Below, one piece after another: positions 11,001-23,200 of a stretch of 64,000 bases of DNA. Position 1 is the stretch's first letter. The number at the start of each line of letters is the position of its first letter. The position numbers and the translations under genes are program-made. The notes beneath the pieces are model-generated. The model was not told the DNA's origin. It searched no databases and worked only from the letters and a program-made list of their open reading frames with translations. Location: NCBI RefSeq assembly GCF_023100805.1, contig NZ_CP095855.1, positions 4,443,001 to 4,507,000 of the forward strand, written 5' to 3'. The DNA is from Chitinophaga filiformis. Its GTDB lineage: Bacteria > Bacteroidota > Bacteroidia > Chitinophagales > Chitinophagaceae.

Positions 11001-13649
11001 AAACAGCCGGCACGTGTAGCTAAAAAGCTGGAAGAGATCAACCTGTATAACAAGGCTGATTTTCAAAAGTATAATACTGCTGCCAGACCCGTGAGGACAG
11101 TGCATTTTGAATATACCTATGAGCTGTGCCCCGGCTCGAACAGGGGAATTAATACCACGGGTAAGCTGACGCTTAAACGTATCTGGTTCACCTATAATGG
11201 TAATGACAAGGGCAAGCGGAACCCTTACGTATTTGCGTACAACAGTTTCAATCCACCTTACAATAGCAAGGCCTATGACCGTTGGGGCAATTACAAGGAT
11301 AACCTGCAGAACCCGGGTGCCACTGCCAGTAATCCTATTTACAACGCGGAATATCCTTATACGCTGAGAGACAGTGCGCAGATGGCTAAGAACGTGGCTG
11401 CCTGGACGCTGGATTCTATTATCCTGCCATCAGGGGGACATATGAAGATCGATTATGAAAGCGACGATTATGCTTATGTGCAGAACAAAAGGGCTGCACA
11501 GATGTTCCATGTGGCTGGCTTTTCAGCTTCTAAACCGGCTGCCACCAGTGATCTGAGTAACTCGTTGTACGGGCTTATTGATTATCTGTATGTGGCCGTG
11601 AACGTGCCTAAGCCGGTCAGCAGCAATGAAGAAGTATACCGGCGTTACCTGGAAAGGATGGATAAGATCTATTTTAAGTTATCCGTACAGGTGCCCTCAG
11701 ATAAATTCGGTGCAGGAAATGAATATGTGCCGGTGTATGCCACACTGGACGACAGTTATGGCTTCTTTAACAATGGGTCGACCATCTGGTTCAAGGTAAG
11801 GGCGATTGATGCCAAAGGCAATGTGGGAGATCCGCTGAGCGTGTTCAGTCCTATGGCACAGGCAGCACTGCAATACCTGCGCCTGAACCTGCCTTCCAAG
11901 GCATACCCGGGTTCCGATGTGGGAGATAATGTAGACCTGGGCGACGCGATCAAGGTCCTGTTGTCGCAGGCGGACAATATCACCAATACAATGCTGACGT
12001 TCAATGTGGCTGCCCGGGCAAAAGGCTGGATGAAAACGATCGATACACTACGGTCGCTCGTGCGCCTCAATAGCCCGGTATACCGGAAGTTTGGTGGCGG
12101 CCTGCGGGTGAAAAGGATCAGGATCTACGATAACTGGACCAAAATGACCCAGCAGAAAGAGTCGGTGTATGGTACTGAATATCAATACACCACCCAGCTT
12201 ACTACCGCTGCGGGCGTTGAGACGATCAGCAGTGGCGTAGCCAGTTATGAACCGACATTGGGAGGAGATGAGACCCCCTGGCGGCAGCCGGTAGAATACA
12301 CGCAGCAGGCAGCTGTCCTGGCCCCGGTAGAACTGGGATATACGGAGTATCCACTGGGTGAGTCTTTCTTCCCGGCGCCTTCTATAGGGTACCGGAAGGT
12401 AAGGACACGTTCCATCAACAGCAAGGAAGTGCGCTCGGCAAATGGTTACCAGGAATACTGTTTCTATACAAATTACGAATTCCCTGTTATGACAGATATG
12501 ACCCTGCTGGCAGATGGCAAGAAGCGTTTTAAACCTGCGCTGGCCAATTTCCTGCGCATTAATGCCCGTCATTTTGTAGCGGTAAGCCAGGGCTTTAAAG
12601 TAGAGCTGAATGACATGCATGGTAAACCCAGGTCAACGGCGGTATACCCCGAAAGTGATCCTGATAACCCGGTTGCAGCTACGGAGTTTTTTTACAGGGA
12701 AGATGACCCTGGCGCTACTGTCAGACATCTGAACAATACTGTCACCACGATAGCGCCTGATGGCACCGTCAATACTGCAGCGGTGATCGGCGAGGATATT
12801 GAGATCATGACGGACATGCGCGAACATAAGAGCGTAACCAACGCCAATAACTTTAACCTGAACTCGGAGCTGTTCTCTTTCGGTTTTCCTCCAATCATGA
12901 TCATACCTACTTTATGGAACCTTGCACAGCGGGAAGAAGTGAAGTTCAGGTCTGCGGCGGTGACGAAAGTGATCAACCGCCACGGTATACTGGACAGTAC
13001 CGTTGTGACCGACAAGGGCAGCAGGGTAACGGCCCGCAATCTTGCTTATAACAGCGAAACAGGCGGCGTACTGCTGACCAGCACACAGAACCTCTTTGGA
13101 GATCCGGTATACCAGTTCGAGTGGCCTTCCGGCTGGGCATACGAAGGTATGAGCGGCGCTTATAAGAACCTGAATGTGGTGCTGGACGATATCTACGTCA
13201 ACAAAGGAAAGATCACCAGTGGCCTTGGCCAGGCAACAGCCGCCACTTATTTCTATGGCGGAGATGAGATCCTCGTTGCTTCCAAAGTGAAGACTGGCGG
13301 GACTGATTGTTCACCTGAGATAGCTTCCTTCCCGGCATTCAGTACACTGTATGCGGTGGATGCGAATGCAAAAGCAGGCACTGCACCCGATATTTACCTG
13401 GTAGACGCCAACGGAACGCCATTTACCGGTAATGATGTATCGCTGAAGATCGTACGCTCCGGCAGAAGGAACATGGATGTTCCTGTGGGAACGGTCACTA
13501 TGCTGAATAATCCGATAGTGAAGAACGGAACCTCCTGGAAGCTGGTCATAGACGATACTTCAAGGGTCATTAAAGCCAGTGTAACAGAATACAAACAGGA
13601 CTGGCAGGTAGCAGACCGTAAAAAACAAAAAGCGGTGTGCGCTAATTGA
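8067..13649 (+). CDS. secreted SpvB/RHS-like protein with PA14 domain (cassette 2, protein A)
   Basis: An 1860-aa exported protein. The N-terminus has a basic segment, a hydrophobic core (FAVIMLTLLYCDAVLPAYVF) and a likely signal peptidase site near AxA. Residues about 95-155 contain the motif VDLFTGDFSYNIPL and then WVGLGWNINPG, typical of the RHS/SpvB-like shell entry in Bacteroidota. A PA14 domain at about 627-770 (GLRGEYFRGRKFE; YRFSTNSDDGVRVYLND; WNDH) is a beta barrel usually linked to carbohydrate binding. The remainder is beta-rich with YEYTYELCP and NPYVFAYN strands. The gene ends 48 bp before protein B and reads as the first gene of a four-gene operon (A, B, RHS, small gene). A role as shell or adhesin partner of the RHS protein is inferred from context. 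Confidence 0.85.
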   Translation: MILEIVARHKRAFAVIMLTLLYCDAVLPAYVFASARADSRNYTGRRPVVIPVKEAGSMANTSRSGPVKAGAAPSLKAKAEAAAGGPGQPESQAFHSVNSNNMVDLFTGDFSYNIPLMDVGGYPLAIGYNSGISMDQEASWVGLGWNINPGAITRNMRGLPDDFNGRDTIQKVVSVKENRTVGVTVGADVEITGLSEYAQFGAGASLGILHNSYKGIGLETSVNTSISAGSSSMGWFTTGLSVTNSSQEGLTIGRSLAYKFADEQARQKGGLGGSVSTGWSYNSREGLKALTFSAGLRQYTMDYLNRPAVQSAGISSYISFAHPAFTPAINMPVTNTMYNYTAKVGWEAQVVHPSVFVSGYVSKQRIAPEDKRSALPAYGYLNYHSANGNEGALLDYNREKEIAYREKPAVPNIAVPSYTYDVFSITGEGTGGMFRAYRGDIGFIYDHAVKTRDNSSRGSVDIGLGSLAHAGVDLGITRAYSQSGPWIEQNPLATTIAFRKPDKLFESVYFRNPGEKTINTRAFYDAVGGEDVVSVDLYQSGNSSAVIQTANRLNVYKNKRFVGNKSLSSANVYKTERDKRGQVISYLTAAEASVAGLSRYIDNYTRNVYSIGNCGNTFPDDVNGNGAGLRGEYFRGRKFETKLFERTDATINFNNKDEINQNLPSGAARLDNDFSVRWTGRIKVPSTGPYRFSTNSDDGVRVYLNDTLIIDRWNDHANMKDTAWVNLVADQLYNIRTEYYQARGGVIMKLQWRPLAAAEVVIPTASLYLMPDKDTFVVGNNLSKEKRVNDFRKADHISEIDVLNTDGRRYVYGIPVYNLKQRDLTFSVAAGTGRRAEGLVKYTPGLDNTVNNNKGNDNYFDSEEMPAYAHTFLLTGILSPDYTDLTGDGISDDDPGNAIRFNYTKVAGIKNPYKWRSPANDSASYSEGLLTDNRDDKGSYVAGDKELWYLHSIESKNMIATFKLSDRDDLFAITEDGAKQPARVAKKLEEINLYNKADFQKYNTAARPVRTVHFEYTYELCPGSNRGINTTGKLTLKRIWFTYNGNDKGKRNPYVFAYNSFNPPYNSKAYDRWGNYKDNLQNPGATASNPIYNAEYPYTLRDSAQMAKNVAAWTLDSIILPSGGHMKIDYESDDYAYVQNKRAAQMFHVAGFSASKPAATSDLSNSLYGLIDYLYVAVNVPKPVSSNEEVYRRYLERMDKIYFKLSVQVPSDKFGAGNEYVPVYATLDDSYGFFNNGSTIWFKVRAIDAKGNVGDPLSVFSPMAQAALQYLRLNLPSKAYPGSDVGDNVDLGDAIKVLLSQADNITNTMLTFNVAARAKGWMKTIDTLRSLVRLNSPVYRKFGGGLRVKRIRIYDNWTKMTQQKESVYGTEYQYTTQLTTAAGVETISSGVASYEPTLGGDETPWRQPVEYTQQAAVLAPVELGYTEYPLGESFFPAPSIGYRKVRTRSINSKEVRSANGYQEYCFYTNYEFPVMTDMTLLADGKKRFKPALANFLRINARHFVAVSQGFKVELNDMHGKPRSTAVYPESDPDNPVAATEFFYREDDPGATVRHLNNTVTTIAPDGTVNTAAVIGEDIEIMTDMREHKSVTNANNFNLNSELFSFGFPPIMIIPTLWNLAQREEVKFRSAAVTKVINRHGILDSTVVTDKGSRVTARNLAYNSETGGVLLTSTQNLFGDPVYQFEWPSGWAYEGMSGAYKNLNVVLDDIYVNKGKITSGLGQATAATYFYGGDEILVASKVKTGGTDCSPEIASFPAFSTLYAVDANAKAGTAPDIYLVDANGTPFTGNDVSLKIVRSGRRNMDVPVGTVTMLNNPIVKNGTSWKLVIDDTSRVIKASVTEYKQDWQVADRKKQKAVCAN

Positions 13650-13697
13650 TCAGCAGTTTAGAAAAGTAAGTCAGTAACAGTCCTTATCTGTGATACT

Positions 13698-16600
13698 ATG
13701 AAATGTAAATTAACAACTGAAAATAAATACCCCGTTTTACTGCTGGTGCTGCTTTTATGGACGGCCCGCACAGTGAATGCGCAATGTACGTCCTGGGGTA
13801 TCAGCGCTGTGGCTACAGCTTCTACCTGTGCCGCCAATGGAAAGATCACGCTTTCCTTCACAGGAACAGGAGCCGGCAATGTCAGCAATATGTTATATAG
13901 CCTGGAGCCGCTGACCGCAGGCGGATATGCCGTATCACCCGGTACTTCGGCGGTGTTTGAAAATGTGCCGGCTGGCAGCTACAGGGCGGTGGCAAAAGGG
14001 AACTGTAACAGCCAGGTAGTATCTGCCACGGTAGATGTAACGGTGCCTGGCACCTATGTGCCTTTTAAAGCAGCTGTTGCGCAGAACAAGATTACCCTGT
14101 ACCAATGTAATACCGGACAGGCATATGTAACGCTCAGCAATGGCAAGACGCCTTATACGGTCACCATCACCAGCGCACCTGCCGCTTATACAGGACGGAG
14201 AACATTTGTGGCTACCACCAGTTTTGTGATAGATAGTTTGTGGGGTGGCGACTACACATTTTCAGCGACGGATGCCTGTAGTGCTGCGGCCTCCACACAG
14301 ACCATCACCATCACCGAATTAAAACAGCTGGGACTGAGCGATCTGACCTTTATAGAGCCGGCAATGATCAGGAATACCTGTAACAGGATCATCTTCAAAT
14401 CGCCAGGCAGCGTCACCAGCAGTCCATATGCGCCCTATTTCCTGGGGGCTACACCGCTGACTTTTGCTGTGTCTTACAATGGCGGTGCAAAGTCTCCATA
14501 CAGGGCTATAGGGGCTACAGATACCATCACGCTGCCTGCAGGACAGACCTTTGCCAGTACATATGGCGATACCGTGATGTATTATTTCAAAACTCCCTGC
14601 GGCGGTGAGGTAGCCATCCCTTATATGATACGAATGCCTGCAATGAGCAACTATTCGGAATATAATTGCAGCAGGGATTTCAATGCAGGATATTTTGTGG
14701 ATACTACGAGGATCGTCTGTTATCCTGTTTATGTCACCTTAAAGAATACCGCTACCAATGCGATAAGATATGATACGCTGAAGGCGCCGGAGCTGCAGCG
14801 CCTTATTAAAAACGTTCCTTTTGGCAATTACTCGTTCAATGCGGTAACGGCCGACGGGGCAAAGCTGCGCGATGATTTTATCCTGAATGTTTCAGCGCCT
14901 CCCGCCAATCCATATATCCTGCGCTTACAGCCGAATGAAGGGGTCACCGGTAATGACGGCGCTATCGCTTTTTCTTTCAGCAGGCCAGGTGCATCATTGC
15001 CTGCAGGCCTGAATATAAAACTGATAAGCCCATCCGATTATACATATTCTTTCACCGTATCAGGCAACAGGCCTAACAGTGCGCTGGTCTCTATCAGTGA
15101 CGATAATCCCAGGCGTTATTTTTATCCCGGCACATACCTGTTCAGGCTTACAGATACCTGTGGTACATACGATATGCCGGTGACTGTGACAGAGAATGAT
15201 GTGTATCGTTATACCTGGGATATTGCCAGCGCACAGACCTGTACAGGACTGGCAGTGATACCTGTAGGGAAGGCTATGTACCAGGGCGCTGAACAGCAAG
15301 CCTACTTCCAGATCCTCAGGGGGCCGCTTGGCGGAGTGGGATTTGACAGAACGATCGTTAGCTCGGGTGGTACCCTGTTGCTGCCATCTGAAGGCACTTA
15401 CCGTATTGGCGTCTCAGCCTACCCCACAGTGATACAGGACTTTAGTGTATATGGAAACGGTGTGACGTTGAAAGACATCAATTTTAGATATCAGCCACTG
15501 ATCATTGATGTCAATAATTCCCTTGGATGGATCTGTCCTGGTCAGCCGGATAATTCAGGTACCATCCAGGCCAATGCTATCGGCGGTAGTAAAATAAAGA
15601 CAGGCGTGTATACCTATAAGCTCGCTGCACAGGGGAATGGCGCCACCGGGCCTTACTGGGCAACCAATACCACCGGCAGGTTCAGCACTGCTGCTGCGGG
15701 CGGCGCATATACCCTTTTGAAAGATCAGAACTATGATGTACGGGTGGAAGATGAATGTGGAAGTGCGGCAGTACAAACCTTGAAGATCATAGACTTCGAA
15801 ACTGCGCAACTGTCAAAGACAGACAAACCGGAATATTGTATTGGCGATAAGATCACATTCAATATCATCAACCTGCCCACCACAGCGATCACTTATGCCT
15901 GGACAGGCCCGGATGGCTTTACCAGTACAGAGCAGAATCCGGTGTTGTCTCCTGTTACTGTCAACAGTGGCGGGAATTATCATGCTACCATCTATTCAGA
16001 TATCTGTATGCAACCTATTCAGACTGATGTGCTGGTGAAACTGGCTCCTTATAATCTAAGTTGTTACAGCGCTGTTACCGATACCAGTGTGAATCCCTAT
16101 GCTTACAGCCTGATGGGCAACTGGCGGCCGCAGCGGACCTATAGCTATTACGCCGCAAGAACGGAGAACAGTACCTCGCAGACAGTGAATTTACGGACGG
16201 ATGGTACTATAAAGAACTTCAAATCTTTCTGGCAGCTTAACGGCACGGGCATTCAGCCGCAATATGATGAGAGCCGCTGGTTATGGAACAGCGAGAGTAC
16301 CATGTTCAACAGAAGAGGGCTGGAGCTGGAAAACAAAGACCCTATGGGAAGGTTCAATGCCGGTATTTACGGCTTTGATGATGCACTGGCAGTAGCGGTA
16401 GTGCAGAACAGCCGTTACAGGGAAGCAGCATATGAGGGGTTTGAAGACTATTTCTTTGGCGGCACTTATTGCGATACTTCCTGCAGTGTTGGGCGCAGCT
16501 TTGACTTTTCAGGTTACAGGAACAACCTGGACTCCCTGCAATCACATACGGGCAAATATAGCCTGCGGATAGCGGCAGGCCAGAGCGCAGGCATCAGTAC

Positions 16601-17189
16601 GGATATCCTGCCAGACAATGGCACTGCCTTCAACCTGTCTTTTAATAAGGAGACAAACAGCTGTGTAACAACAGGACAGGTACTGGGTGGCATACGTACC
16701 AATAAGGATGCTATTCTGCCGGTATATTCACCATTGCCGGGAAAACAGATCCTGATCAGCGCCTGGGTAAAGGAACAGCAGGATTGTAAAGGCCTTGGTT
16801 ATACCGGCAATAAAATGAATATCACCGTGAAAAGAGGAGCAGTTGTTACAACGCTCACTGCGAATCCGAAGGGAGGGATCATCGATGGCTGGCAACGTTA
16901 TGAACAGGTGGTGGACCTGCCTGCAGATGCCACATCCTTGTCTGTAACCCTGGTATCTACAGGAACTTCAGCGGTATACCTGGATGATCTGCGGATCCAT
17001 CCCTACAATGCCAATATGCGGTCTTTTGTGTACAGCCCTGCAGACCTCCGCATGATGGCGGAACTGGATGAGAACAACTATGCTACTTTCTTTGAGTATG
17101 ATGATGATGGTACGCTTGTGAGAGTGAAGAAGGAAACAGAAAACGGCATTAAGATGATCAAGGAATCCAGAACCGCCCTGATAAAGTAA
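13698..17189 (+). CDS. secreted Ig/jelly-roll protein of the RHS operon (protein B)
   Basis: 1163 aa with a signal peptide (YPVLLLVLLLWTARTVNAQC). The body is a string of beta-sandwich modules rich in Tyr, Thr and Gly with spaced cysteines. An Ig/PKD-like module is visible at about 710-790 (EYCIGDKITF, AYAWTGPDGF-like core), and a carbohydrate-binding-module-like jelly roll at about 925-1110 (ISAWVKEQQDCKG; DGWQRYEQVVDLP; VYLDDLRIHPYN). The last 60 residues (FVYSPADLRMMAELDENNYA, then FFEYDDDGTLVRVKKE) resemble RHS/YD-type strands, which may let the protein dock with or extend the RHS shell. It lies 48 bp after protein A and 33 bp before the RHS gene. No catalytic motif is seen, and its function is unknown. 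Confidence 0.8.
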   Translation: MKCKLTTENKYPVLLLVLLLWTARTVNAQCTSWGISAVATASTCAANGKITLSFTGTGAGNVSNMLYSLEPLTAGGYAVSPGTSAVFENVPAGSYRAVAKGNCNSQVVSATVDVTVPGTYVPFKAAVAQNKITLYQCNTGQAYVTLSNGKTPYTVTITSAPAAYTGRRTFVATTSFVIDSLWGGDYTFSATDACSAAASTQTITITELKQLGLSDLTFIEPAMIRNTCNRIIFKSPGSVTSSPYAPYFLGATPLTFAVSYNGGAKSPYRAIGATDTITLPAGQTFASTYGDTVMYYFKTPCGGEVAIPYMIRMPAMSNYSEYNCSRDFNAGYFVDTTRIVCYPVYVTLKNTATNAIRYDTLKAPELQRLIKNVPFGNYSFNAVTADGAKLRDDFILNVSAPPANPYILRLQPNEGVTGNDGAIAFSFSRPGASLPAGLNIKLISPSDYTYSFTVSGNRPNSALVSISDDNPRRYFYPGTYLFRLTDTCGTYDMPVTVTENDVYRYTWDIASAQTCTGLAVIPVGKAMYQGAEQQAYFQILRGPLGGVGFDRTIVSSGGTLLLPSEGTYRIGVSAYPTVIQDFSVYGNGVTLKDINFRYQPLIIDVNNSLGWICPGQPDNSGTIQANAIGGSKIKTGVYTYKLAAQGNGATGPYWATNTTGRFSTAAAGGAYTLLKDQNYDVRVEDECGSAAVQTLKIIDFETAQLSKTDKPEYCIGDKITFNIINLPTTAITYAWTGPDGFTSTEQNPVLSPVTVNSGGNYHATIYSDICMQPIQTDVLVKLAPYNLSCYSAVTDTSVNPYAYSLMGNWRPQRTYSYYAARTENSTSQTVNLRTDGTIKNFKSFWQLNGTGIQPQYDESRWLWNSESTMFNRRGLELENKDPMGRFNAGIYGFDDALAVAVVQNSRYREAAYEGFEDYFFGGTYCDTSCSVGRSFDFSGYRNNLDSLQSHTGKYSLRIAAGQSAGISTDILPDNGTAFNLSFNKETNSCVTTGQVLGGIRTNKDAILPVYSPLPGKQILISAWVKEQQDCKGLGYTGNKMNITVKRGAVVTTLTANPKGGIIDGWQRYEQVVDLPADATSLSVTLVSTGTSAVYLDDLRIHPYNANMRSFVYSPADLRMMAELDENNYATFFEYDDDGTLVRVKKETENGIKMIKESRTALIK

Positions 17190-17222
17190 TAGATAACATA
17201 ATACTGCCCTAAATAAGATATT

Positions 17223-20200
17223 ATGCATTTTTTGCCAAGAAAGATCGTTCAATGTTGTCTGACTATGCTGTTCCTGCTGATGGCAGGCTATAGCAAGGCG
17301 CAGACCGGCAATATAACCCTGCTGAAAAATACGCTGGATGGCAGTAAGCAACAGGTGGCGAAAGACTCCGTTGTTACCGTACAGGATAGTGTATACTTCA
17401 ACGCAGGCCAGATCAGTAAGCTGGATACCCCTTACTATGTGAAGAACATTATTACATTCCGTATCAATGAATATGCGGGTGTATACCTGCCTGCGCAGTT
17501 TGCTGCAACTGTGAAAGTGCGGATCATCTATACAAAGCCGAACCTTACTATAGATTCACTGGAGAAAGACCTGAGCATCAATTATGACGCAAATGCTGCT
17601 TATACGAACAGGAGCAGCTTCGTATTCAATAACGCACACAAGGTAACAGTGAAGGTGCTGAGTGCGAACACCGGCAGTGCGCCCGCAAGGGTCATGTCGG
17701 CACTGGTGCTGGATAACGAAATGCAGGTAAGTCCTGTGTATAAGTTGTCCTGTACAGACGATGCCGTGAAAAGCATCTCTGCCAACAGTATTGCCAATAT
17801 TGACTCTACAGATGAACTGACTGTTGTATGGCCGGTGGTGACCGGTGCCACGGTGTATGACCTCGAATGGGCATATGTCGATTCTTCGGCTTACCTGGCA
17901 AACAGGTATGGCAACCCACTTGATGCGGGCCAGTTGTTCAGAAATAATACCTCCCGCGTTACGCTTGCGGGTAATACCTACCGTATCCCATTGTTGTATG
18001 ATAATGGCGGCATCCTGTACTTCAGGGTACGGGCGGTTCAGGAAAAAAGCCGTGAAACGAGAATAGAAACGGCCTGGAGCTCAGATTATACGGGTGGATT
18101 GGGCAGTTTCTCCTTTGGCGGTCATCAACGCCTCATGAACTGGCAGTCCACGGTTGATTATTCGGAAGAAGGCAAGCGCAAGGCCGTCGTGACCTACTTT
18201 GATGGTTCTTTAAGAGAAAGGCAGATGGTGACGAAAGACAATGTGACGAACAAGACCGTTGTGGCTGAGACGTTTTACGACTACCAGGGAAGACAGACCG
18301 TACAGGTCATGCCAACGCCTACCCTGAGCAGTGTGATGCGGTATACGCCTAAATTCAATGCCGCCGGTAGTACGGCAGAATATGACAAGAGTTATTATGA
18401 TAAGCTTACCTCGCCTGCGGCATACCTGACCAGCAGTGCCTCACCTATGTATATGGGAAGTGGGGCATCACAGTATTATTCCAGCTCAAATCCTGACAAA
18501 GGCACTGGCATAAACCAGTTCATTCCTAACGCAGGGCAATATCCGTTCACAGAAACAGAGTATACGCAGGACAATACCGGTAGGATCAGTCGCCGGAGCG
18601 ATGTGGGAGCGGTATTTAAATTAGGCAGCAAACATGAGACCCGGTATTTTTATGGTACACCGGGAGAGAATGACCTGGATGTATTGTTTGGTACAGATGC
18701 GGGCGACAGGAATCATTATTTCAAGAACATGGTGCAGGATGCTAATGGCCAGATCGCTGTTACCTACCTGGACATGTACGGGCGTACCATTGCCACCGCG
18801 CTGGCAGGTGTGCCGGATAGTGCGGCGATGGATAACCTCAGCTCTTATTCACAGTTTCCTGTCACCGATACTTTATCGCGTGCCAATAGTAATGTGATCA
18901 CTGATATGGTGATGGAAAGCACGCAGAGCCAGGTAGTGCCTGTTGACGGAGATTACCAGTTCAAATATACATTGACGCCGCCGGTGTTGCAGAAACGCGA
19001 TTGCAATAATAACCTGGTTTGTTATAATGCCTTGTATGATCTGAGGATCACGATCAGCGATGACGCGTATAATCAGCGGCTGGGTGGTAAAGCTTTTGAT
19101 ACCATTGTCCGTAACTATACGGGTGCCTTTGTTACCGACTGTTCTGCGCCTGCGCCATTCAATGTGACTTTCACAAAACGTCTTTCCCGTGGCACCTATC
19201 AGATCACCAAACAACTGAGCATCAGGCGTGACGCGACGGATTATTACAGGGACAGTGTATTCATGAAAAAGAACCTTTGTACTACACTGGACCAGTTTAT
19301 ACAACAACAGCGGGATTTGCTGGTGAATACAAAGTGTACGCCGGATTGTGCTGCCTGCCAGGATAGTCTTGGCACCTGGGATACTTTCAGGGCGAAGTAT
19401 ATAAAGGCGGCCGGTATTGCAATAGCCGATTCTGCCGGCTATCGCGGCGAAGCCCTGGCTGCCTACCAGGAGGCGCTTGCAGCCTGTGATGCCTTGTGTA
19501 ACAAGACGACGGATGTGACAGATACCAGGAATGCGCTGCTGCTCGATATGTCGGCGCCATCAGGACAGTATGCTAATCCTGATGACACGCTAAATATCTA
19601 TTCCATCTTCTACCAGAAAGATGAAAATACACTTCCTGTCTATAAACGGGATACAATAACTTACCTGGATGAAGCAGGTAAGCCTGATCTGGTCTACGAT
19701 GAGTTAAGCAACAGTTACGTGATACCACAGCGGCTAAGGCCAGATCAATTTGCGGCTAAGTTCAAACCTTCCTGGGCAGCGGCTTTGCTGAAATTCCATC
19801 CCGAGTATTGTAAGTGGCTGGAATTCGAAAAACATGCGGCCAGCTATAGTTGGGACAGGGCCTTTGCCGCCACAGATACCTATGCGGACGCAAAGGCAAA
19901 AGGATATCTGAACCCTACCGCCAACAGCAGTTTCCCTTTCACGATAGTGACAGCAAATAAGGATCCGCTGGCAGCTGAAAGCAGCGCCAATCAAACTGCG
20001 CTGGAAGCTAAGCTGAATAATTTCAACGGCGGGACAGGCGCTAATATCCTCTCGCTGTGGAGTATGGCTACCATCACAGTGAAGTGCCCTGATAACAGCA
20101 GTACCTGTATCAATACTTATAATACCCCTGCAAAGGCATTCAGCGAGAGTACCTTATGTACTGCTGACCTGGATATGGCGTGGCGTAACTTCCGCCAGCT

Positions 20201-23200
20201 GTACCAGACCGTAAAACAGGGTATGCTGAGTGACAAGATAAAGAACGCAACTTGTCCGGCGGGCGTAGTGAACCCTACTACGGCACAATTGACCGCTGCA
20301 GGCAAGCAGCTCAATTTTAACAATGCAGCAGATGCACTGGGACAGAACGGACTGGGATATTTGAACAATAATCCTACCGGAGCGGCTGCCACGGATTCAG
20401 CTAACAAGGCGCTTGCAAAGGCCTATGATGAGAATTGCAACGCTTATGCCAAAGCATGGGTACAGCAACTGGCGCCTTGTAAGTACAGCCAGGCAGCATT
20501 GAACATTATCATACCGAGACTGGTGCAGGTGTGTAAGGATGGTTCGGATGTATCGCATCCGCTGGGTTCCAGTTCCGTGAAACCTGGTAGTACAAATACT
20601 TATAAGAGCTTCCAGGAAGTGCTGGATGCTTATAACAGGCAAAACGGCATTACTAATTCCTGGGACTGTTATCCGGATATGATCACTGCGCCGGCGCCTT
20701 ACGATAAGCAGTTGGCCTATACCAATAAGCCTGTCTATACCAAACCGGATAGTTGTGAGTGCGCTAAGCTCAATGGTCTGCGCGCAGAGTATCTGAAATA
20801 TGGTAAACCTGCTGACGGCAGTTTTGCAGGGTATCTGTCACGTACAAGAAAGATCAACATGACGGATGCTGATCTGACACAGTTGCTGAATGCATGTAAT
20901 ACGGCAAATAGTTGTACCTATTTCCAGAAGGTGATCAATATTCCGCCGGCATTACAATGTAATAGCGGGGAGATATGTGTGCCTTGTAATGTGGTAAAGA
21001 ACCTGTATAAAAAATATATAGAAAAGTACAGTGCTTTTACACCTACGGCAGTAGTGTCGGATACCTTCCAGCAGAAGCGGAACAAGGTATTTGAGAACTA
21101 TATGAATAACCAGTTGGGCTTTAGTAAGGAGGCATGGGAATATCTCAAATTTATCCAGGACTGTGGTGGAGAATCTCCCAATCCACCTGATCCCGCTTCC
21201 TGTGCTACGCTTACAGCTATAAGGGATGCCTTCAGAAGAAGTTTTCCCGACAGCTTCGGAGACACACTGGGAATCGGTAAGGCTGTTTATCCCAAATCGG
21301 TGACCCATCTCATCTCTATCAACGGCGAAACGGCATATCCGGCATCCTCGGCACTGGCGGCCCTTGTATGGAATGATGGTAATGGATGGTTTAAGGTCAG
21401 GGACAATATCGTCTATGATTTTTCCAATATAGCGAAGGGGGCAAGAGTAAGCTGGTCTTCGCTGACGCTAACGACGAAGCCTCTGGGCACCGGGAGTGAC
21501 GCAAACATTGGCACCAAGTCCAATTTCAGCACCAGCGGAACAGAATACGCTTATTTTGAAAGGGCCCTTGGCCCGGTGATCCCCGGTGTGACAACCTGGA
21601 ATACGCAGCCTGCTACCTCTTCACTGCATAGGCTTTCAATACCTGCGCTGCCGGCGGGACAGAGTGCACAGACATATCAGGGCCTCATTTGTACTGAACT
21701 CGTACAGGATATGTACAGTGATTATAAAAACGGCAATAACAATGGCTTGATCTTCAGGTTGAATACAGAAGCTGATGGTATATCCAATGCATATGTATTC
21801 TGGGGAATCAATGGAGCTGGCGATACCCGGCCGATTCTGAGAGTGGATACGTATGCACACCGCTGTGATGAATGGGTATCGTACTTTAACAGCAATTACG
21901 CATCTAAATTTGAAACCGTTGGACAGATTGATAGTTTCTACCTTGCCACCTGCGGATATCCTGCCGGAATATGCAACGCAACGCCTCCTCCGCTTGATAC
22001 CACTGTTATCTATGACGGTTTGCTGCTTTGTGGTAAATCTGCGCCCATTTTTGCCCCGGTGGATGTAAACGAGATCAACAACTGTTCGGACAACGAATTC
22101 TTTGCTGTGAGCAAGGGTACTGAATTGTACAAAGCTTACCGTGATTCGGTGAAAGGCAGTTTTGAAAAAGACTATATCAGCACCGGTCTGCAGGCAGTAA
22201 ATAAGGAAGTGTTCACCGTAAATTATAATACCAGCGAGTATCATTATACCTTGTTCTATTATGATCAGGCGGGCAACCTGGTAAAGACCGTGCCGCCCGC
22301 TGGTGTGGTGATAGACAGGTCTGATAGTTGGCTGAATAGCGTAAAGGCAGCACGGAAGGCAGGGCAGCAGCGGATTCCTGCGCATAAGAAGATCACCCAG
22401 TACAGGTATAATACGCTGGAGCAGGTAGTTGAGCAAAAAACGCCCGATGGCGGTACTACACGCTTCTGGTATGACCGCCTGGGAAGGCCGGTAATAACGC
22501 AGAACTTGCAGCAGAAGACCGATCGTAACTATAGTTATACAAACTATGATGCCATCGGACGGATCGTGGAGGTCGGGCAAATGAACAGCAGCAATGTAAT
22601 GACAGACAGCATCAGCCGCGATCCGCAGTTGCTGGCGCAGTGGTTATCGGCAGCAAAAGGAACCAGTACGCAGATCACGCGTACTACATATGATGTTCCT
22701 TATACGCCGCTGTCGCAGCTGGTGTTGTCGGCCCGGAACCTGCGTAACAGGGTGGCCTGGACGGCGACTTACAATAACAATACTGACCTGGGTAATGGTA
22801 ATTATGCTGCTGGTACTTTCTATAGTTATGATGCGCATGGTAATGTAGATACCCTGTTGCAGGACTATAAGCTGGGAGGAATGGCTGATGGTGGAAACCG
22901 GTTTAAGAAGATGGTGTACAGATATGATCTGATCAGCGGTAAGGTACTCCAGGTGGCTTATCAGCCCTCGCAGGCAGATGCGTTCTATCATCGTTATACC
23001 TATGATGCTGAAAACAGGCTGATCAATGTAGAGACAAGCAGGGATAGTGTGTATTGGGAGAATGATGCCTATTATACTTATTACAGGCATGGCCTGCTGG
23101 CAAGGTTGGTCCTGGGACAGCAGCAGGTGCAGGGACTGGACTATGCTTATACACTACAGGGCTGGCTAAAAGGTGTGAATACAACTGCAATCGGCGGCAG

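Noticed and set aside
21636-22580. Long open frame on the minus strand (314 codons) inside RHS2
   Set aside because: It lies fully antisense to a well-supported RHS coding region, shows no domain-like pattern, and similar antisense frames occur across the other repetitive genes because of codon bias.
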